Origin: Nitrospirota bacterium
GTDB taxonomy: Bacteria > Nitrospirota > Nitrospiria > Nitrospirales > Nitrospiraceae
Reading direction: 5' to 3'
Assembly (NCBI GenBank): GCA_004296865.1
Contig: SCVQ01000097.1
Span: 1-6,449, forward strand
DNA length: 6,449 bases
A program made the translations under genes and the position numbers. Shown here one piece after another: positions 4,319 through 6,449 of this stretch. The first letter of the stretch is position 1, and every line of letters starts with the position of its first letter. The notes beneath the pieces were generated by a model. The model was not told the origin of the DNA. It ran no database searches and saw only the letters and a list, made by a program, of their open reading frames with translations.

Positions 4319-5716
4319 ATGGAAGGCGAACGCATTTTGCTGGTGGACGACGACGAAGGCTTGCTCCATCTGCTCAAGATCCGTCTGACGGCCATGGGAT
4401 TTGCCATCACGGCCTGTACCGACGCTGATGCGGCGCTCGCCGATGCGCGCCGCGTCGCCTACGACATGGCCATCACCGACCTGCGCCTCGGCGGCCGGGA
4501 CGGGCTGGCCTTGATGGAGGAGCTTCGTCATCTCCACCCCGAGCTGCCGGTGCTGATCCTCACCGCCCATGGAAGCATTCCCAATGCCGTGGAAGCCATG
4601 CAGAAAGGCGCATGCGGGTACCTCACGAAGCCGTTCGACGACAAGGAATTCGCCGTGCACGTCGAGAAGGCCCTGGCGCAGCGGCGGATGAGCCGGGAAA
4701 TCCAGCGGCTCAAGTTGCTGGTCAAGGAGCTCTACGGGCTCGAGAACGTGGTGGCGCGGAGCCCGTCCATGCAGGAGCTGCTGCAACAGGTCGCGCGCGT
4801 AGCCGACACGGACGCGACCACCTCGCTCGCCGGCGAGACCGGCACCGGCAAGGAAGTCATTGCGCGCGTCATCCATTGCAACAGCCGACGAGCCAGAGGC
4901 CCCTTTGTCGCCATCAATTGCGGCGCCATCCCGGAGAACCTGATCGAAAGCGAATTGTTCGGCCACGTGAAGGGCGCCTTCACCGGCGCGCAGCATGCGA
5001 AGCGCGGGCTGTTCCAGAGCGCCGAGCACGGCACGCTGTTTCTCGATGAAATCGGCGAGACGCCGCTCGCCGTGCAGGTGAAGCTCCTGCGGGCGTTGCA
5101 GGAGCGGGAAGTGCAAGAGGTCGGGGGGCTGCACCCCACCAAAGTGGATGTCCGCATCATCACGGCGACCAACCGGGATCTGGCCCAGGCCGTGAAAGAG
5201 GGGACGTTCCGAGAGGATCTTTTCTACCGCATCCAGGTGGTGCCGATCACCGTTCCCCCGCTCCGCGAGCGACGGGATGACATCCCCACACTGGCGCAGC
5301 ATTTTCTCCGTCAGAGCGCCGGACGATCGAACAAGGACGTCCGGGGTTTCCTGCCGGACGCGATGCACCAGTTGATGCTGCAGCCATGGCCCGGCAATGT
5401 CCGTGAACTGGAGAACGTGGTGGAAAAGGCCGTGATCATGGCCACGCAAAACATGATCACGGCGGACCTGCTGCCCGCCGTTCCCGCCTCGTCGGAAGAC
5501 CAGTTAAAACCGCTCACGGAGGCGAGAGGGGAATTCGAACAACGATACCTCAAGGAGGTGTTGCAGGCCGCAGGCGGCAATATCTCGCGGGCGGCGCAGA
5601 TCGCCGGACGCTACCGAGCCGACTTCTACAAGTTGCTGCGGAAGCACAGCCTGCATCCGGGGGATACGAAAGGGGCACCGGAGCCCGAGCCGGAGCCGGA
5701 ACCGTCAGAGCCGTAA
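4319..5716 (+). CDS. glrR: Sigma-54-dependent response regulator, GlrR/QseF type (465 aa)
   Basis: This NtrC-family transcription activator is phosphorylated by the cognate kinase and drives sigma-54 promoters. The receiver domain (1-120) has the acidic triad Asp10-12, phospho-acceptor Asp54 (AITDLRL), Thr82 and Lys104. The AAA+ domain (about 142-385) has Walker A GETGTGKE (172-179), the sigma-54-contacting GAFTGA loop (219-224), Walker B TLFLDEIG (239-246), arginine-finger region FREDLFYRI (297-305) and sensor II WPGNVREL (357-364). The Fis-type HTH (about 418-447) reads GNISRAAQIAGRYRADFYKL, closely like enteric GlrR. All functional motifs are intact. I chose ATG 4319, with AAAGG 7 bases upstream, because the receiver strand starts right after it. 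GTG 4298 and ATG 4304 are in-frame alternatives adding 7 or 5 residues. It follows the lipoprotein gene by 22 bases, in the same operon. The C-terminus ends in an unusual Pro-Glu tail. Confidence 0.93.
   Translation: MEGERILLVDDDEGLLHLLKIRLTAMGFAITACTDADAALADARRVAYDMAITDLRLGGRDGLALMEELRHLHPELPVLILTAHGSIPNAVEAMQKGACGYLTKPFDDKEFAVHVEKALAQRRMSREIQRLKLLVKELYGLENVVARSPSMQELLQQVARVADTDATTSLAGETGTGKEVIARVIHCNSRRARGPFVAINCGAIPENLIESELFGHVKGAFTGAQHAKRGLFQSAEHGTLFLDEIGETPLAVQVKLLRALQEREVQEVGGLHPTKVDVRIITATNRDLAQAVKEGTFREDLFYRIQVVPITVPPLRERRDDIPTLAQHFLRQSAGRSNKDVRGFLPDAMHQLMLQPWPGNVRELENVVEKAVIMATQNMITADLLPAVPASSEDQLKPLTEARGEFEQRYLKEVLQAAGGNISRAAQIAGRYRADFYKLLRKHSLHPGDTKGAPEPEPEPEPSEP
5681..5713 (+). 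repeat. Pro-Glu hexanucleotide repeat at the regulator C-terminus
   Basis: The last codons of the response regulator are about four imperfect copies of a GAGCCG-type hexamer (GAGCCC, GAGCCG, GAGCCG, GAACCG) followed by TCAGAGCCG and the stop. They encode alternating Glu-Pro (EPEPEPEPSEP). The tail lies beyond the DNA-binding domain and is probably disordered. Tandem hexamers can change copy number by slippage without breaking the frame. Confidence 0.7.
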
Positions 5717-5932
5717 GCCTTCGCCTTGCCAGACGCATTTATGCATCTCGGTGTAGGCTCTTGCATTCAATCCAATCTCAAGGATCGTCAACAAGTTACC
5801 TGCAAGCAGATGAAGTTGGTGTAGGGTCAGCCCTGCAATCCGCGCTTCCCCCAAATAGACCGCTAGTTGGATAACCGACCGGAACTCGGTCGATTTCAGA
5901 CGACTGCGCGTTTCGGCACCGACCTTGCTCAT
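5705..5932 (-). CDS. Doubtful small hypothetical protein, convergent with the regulator (75 aa)
   Basis: On the minus strand an ATG at 5932-5930 starts a 75-codon frame whose 3' end overlaps the last 12 bases of the response regulator tail to tail. The product looks like a soluble helical protein, with amphipathic runs such as LHQLHLLAGNLLTILEIGLN. Base composition here is less GC-rich than in the neighbouring operon. No clear Shine-Dalgarno sequence precedes this ATG; an upstream in-frame ATG near 5968 has none either. The minus frame stays open to the right window edge, so absence of stops proves little. I recognise no family. If not a gene, 5717-5984 is simply intergenic, and I see no clear terminator in it. 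Confidence 0.3.
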   Translation of the reverse strand: MSKVGAETRSRLKSTEFRSVIQLAVYLGEARIAGLTLHQLHLLAGNLLTILEIGLNARAYTEMHKCVWQGEGLRL

Positions 5933-5984
5933 TTCCGGCGTGACATTCGTGCAAGTCGAGGCAAACATTTGTGAGGGAAGCCAA

Positions 5985-6200
5985 ATGATGTACCTCTGGC
6001 GATTCAAGGGTTGTCTGCGGTGCGGCTGCGAGCTGGAAAGCGGCACAGGCCTATGCCTCATGTGCGGCCAACCGCTGAACCATCGGCGATCGTGGTTACG
6101 GGCGATTGCCCAAGCGTTGGTGGAGCAGATCGAAGGCCCCTGCGGGCCGGTCCCACCCCGTGACAACAAGATTTTATCGGAACCCCACTTGTTGGCGTAG
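5985..6200 (+). CDS. Small zinc-ribbon protein (71 aa)
   Basis: A GAGGGA Shine-Dalgarno sequence lies about 7 bases before tandem ATG codons at 5985 and 5988. The frame is open upstream to 5925, but only this start has a ribosome-binding site. The product shows a compact zinc-ribbon signature near the N-terminus: CLRC (Cys10, Cys13), an extra Cys15, and CLMC (Cys24, Cys27), giving CX2C-X10-CX2C, a spacing able to hold one zinc ion. A short amphipathic helix (SWLRAIAQALVEQIEG) and a polar end follow. Such small zinc-ribbon proteins bind nucleic acid or partner proteins in various bacteria, but no specific role is evident. It lies about 270 bases after the signalling operon and likely forms a separate unit. 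Confidence 0.55.
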   Translation: MMYLWRFKGCLRCGCELESGTGLCLMCGQPLNHRRSWLRAIAQALVEQIEGPCGPVPPRDNKILSEPHLLA

Positions 6201-6263
6201 TCGGCTGATGTGATGCCGTCACGGAAATGCGCGACCGGCTGCGTCGGGACCCTTGCATGCACT

Positions 6264-6323
6264 GGCCAAACCTGCTGTGACGGCCGTGGCGGGGACTTCT
6301 TGCGAGAGCGCAGCAGGCTGGCT
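6264..6323 (+). promoter_or_regulatory. Long hairpin upstream of a strong RBS
   Basis: CCTGCTG (6271-6277) pairs with CAGCAGG (6311-6317). The stem extends inward by one wobble and one GC pair, and outward after a small bulge by GGCCA (6264-6268) with TGGCT (6319-6323). The loop is about 30 bases and contains the palindrome ACGGCCGT. The structure ends about 12 bases before a strong GGAGG, leaving that ribosome-binding site free. It may be a leader structure or the end of the zinc-ribbon transcript; there is no U-tract. Confidence 0.3.
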
Positions 6324-6346
6324 TGAGGCCAAAAGGAGGAGAGACC

Positions 6347-6449
6347 ATGACAACCATGAATCCGCTCGCGGGTGACCGACAGGCTTTGCCCGACTTGTTC
6401 CAGCGTACAGGGCTCGTCCTGCCCGATCCCGAAGCGCAGCCGAATCACC
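6347..6449 (+). CDS. Start of an unidentified gene, probably real only for its first codons
   Basis: AAAAGGAGG with a 7-base spacer precedes ATG at 6347, the best ribosome-binding site on the right side of the window. The frame reads MTTMN and stays open to the edge (34 codons). From about 6359 onward the same DNA is clearly antisense to a sigma-70 region 4.2 coding sequence, so the downstream residues are probably not the true continuation. The most likely reading is a genuine 5' gene end joined artefactually, or by rearrangement, to foreign sequence. Product unknown. Confidence 0.3.
   Translation, partial: MTTMNPLAGDRQALPDLFQRTGLVLPDPEAQPNH
6359..6449 (-). pseudogene. Fragment of a sigma-70 family factor, region 4.2, cut at both ends
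   Basis: The minus-strand frame from the window edge reads IRLRFGIGQDEPCTLEQVG and then SVTRERI. This is the helix-turn-helix of region 4.2 of primary/RpoS-type sigma factors, which contacts the -35 promoter element; RpoD proteins carry LRMRFGI...TLEEVG...VTRERIRQIE at this place. The match stops right after RERI: the expected RQIEAKALRKLR segment is replaced by HGCHGLSSFWP, which has no resemblance to sigma. The N-terminal part lies outside the window. The fragment is either a gene cut by an assembly chimera or a real truncated remnant. Regions 1-3 are not visible, so the subgroup cannot be named. Confidence 0.75.

Noticed and set aside
4145..5449. Long minus-strand open frame (434 codons) opposite the lipoprotein and response regulator
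   Set aside because: It is antisense to two well-identified genes. Its low-complexity His/Gln/Arg-rich product is typical of shadow frames in GC-rich DNA.
5705..6448. Single 247-codon minus-strand protein starting with sigma region 4.2
   Set aside because: Sigma homology ends after 30 codons at a sharp junction, and the rest is antisense to a zinc-ribbon gene with its own ribosome-binding site. It is treated as a fragment plus unrelated sequence, not a sigma fusion.
1..6449. CRISPR array, tRNA, rRNA, insertion sequence or prophage genes
   Set aside because: No regularly spaced repeats, no tRNA or rRNA-like sequence, and no transposase, integrase or terminal inverted repeats were seen on either strand.

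Overview
The window reads as the end of a short, GC-rich bacterial metagenome or draft-genome contig from a Gram-negative host: it encodes lipoproteins, an outer-membrane beta-barrel protein and a sigma-54 activator. Taxonomy cannot be fixed from the sequence alone. A Nitrospirota-like or related non-enteric lineage is my impression, held with low confidence. Bases 1-13 match exactly the 3' end of a standard Illumina sequencing adapter, so the left edge is an untrimmed contig end. The right edge carries a broken sigma-factor fragment, so it too may be chimeric.

Left half, minus strand (about 1836 down to 328): a compact envelope cluster. In transcription order it holds a small exported protein of unknown function, a 27-residue membrane microprotein overlapping the preceding stop codon (ATGA), an outer-membrane beta-barrel protein and a glycine-zipper lipoprotein. 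A perfect 9-bp hairpin sits between the microprotein and the beta-barrel gene; it contains the microprotein stop codon and abuts a strong Shine-Dalgarno sequence. A terminator-like hairpin lies beyond the lipoprotein (212-238), followed by the start of another possible minus-strand gene that runs off the contig edge.

Middle (1837-2203): a divergent control region with a three-copy TGTGCCG motif, two CCTACA/TGTA(G)G palindromic sites and a 20-codon basic leader ORF whose stop overlaps the next start (TAATG).

Right half, plus strand (2204-5716): a three-gene signalling operon made of a membrane histidine kinase, a QseG-like lipoprotein (start overlapping the kinase stop by ATGA) and a sigma-54-dependent response regulator of the GlrR/QseF type. 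The gene order and the regulator's C-terminal HTH match the enteric glrK-qseG-glrR (qseE-qseG-qseF) system, which senses envelope state and activates sigma-54 promoters. The divergently transcribed envelope genes are natural candidate targets, but that is inference.

Far right (5717-6449): a doubtful small minus-strand ORF convergent with the regulator, a 71-residue zinc-ribbon protein on the plus strand, a long hairpin, and a strong ribosome-binding site with ATG. That last reading frame collides after five codons with antisense sigma-70 region 4.2 sequence. The collision marks either an assembly chimera or a genuine rearrangement.
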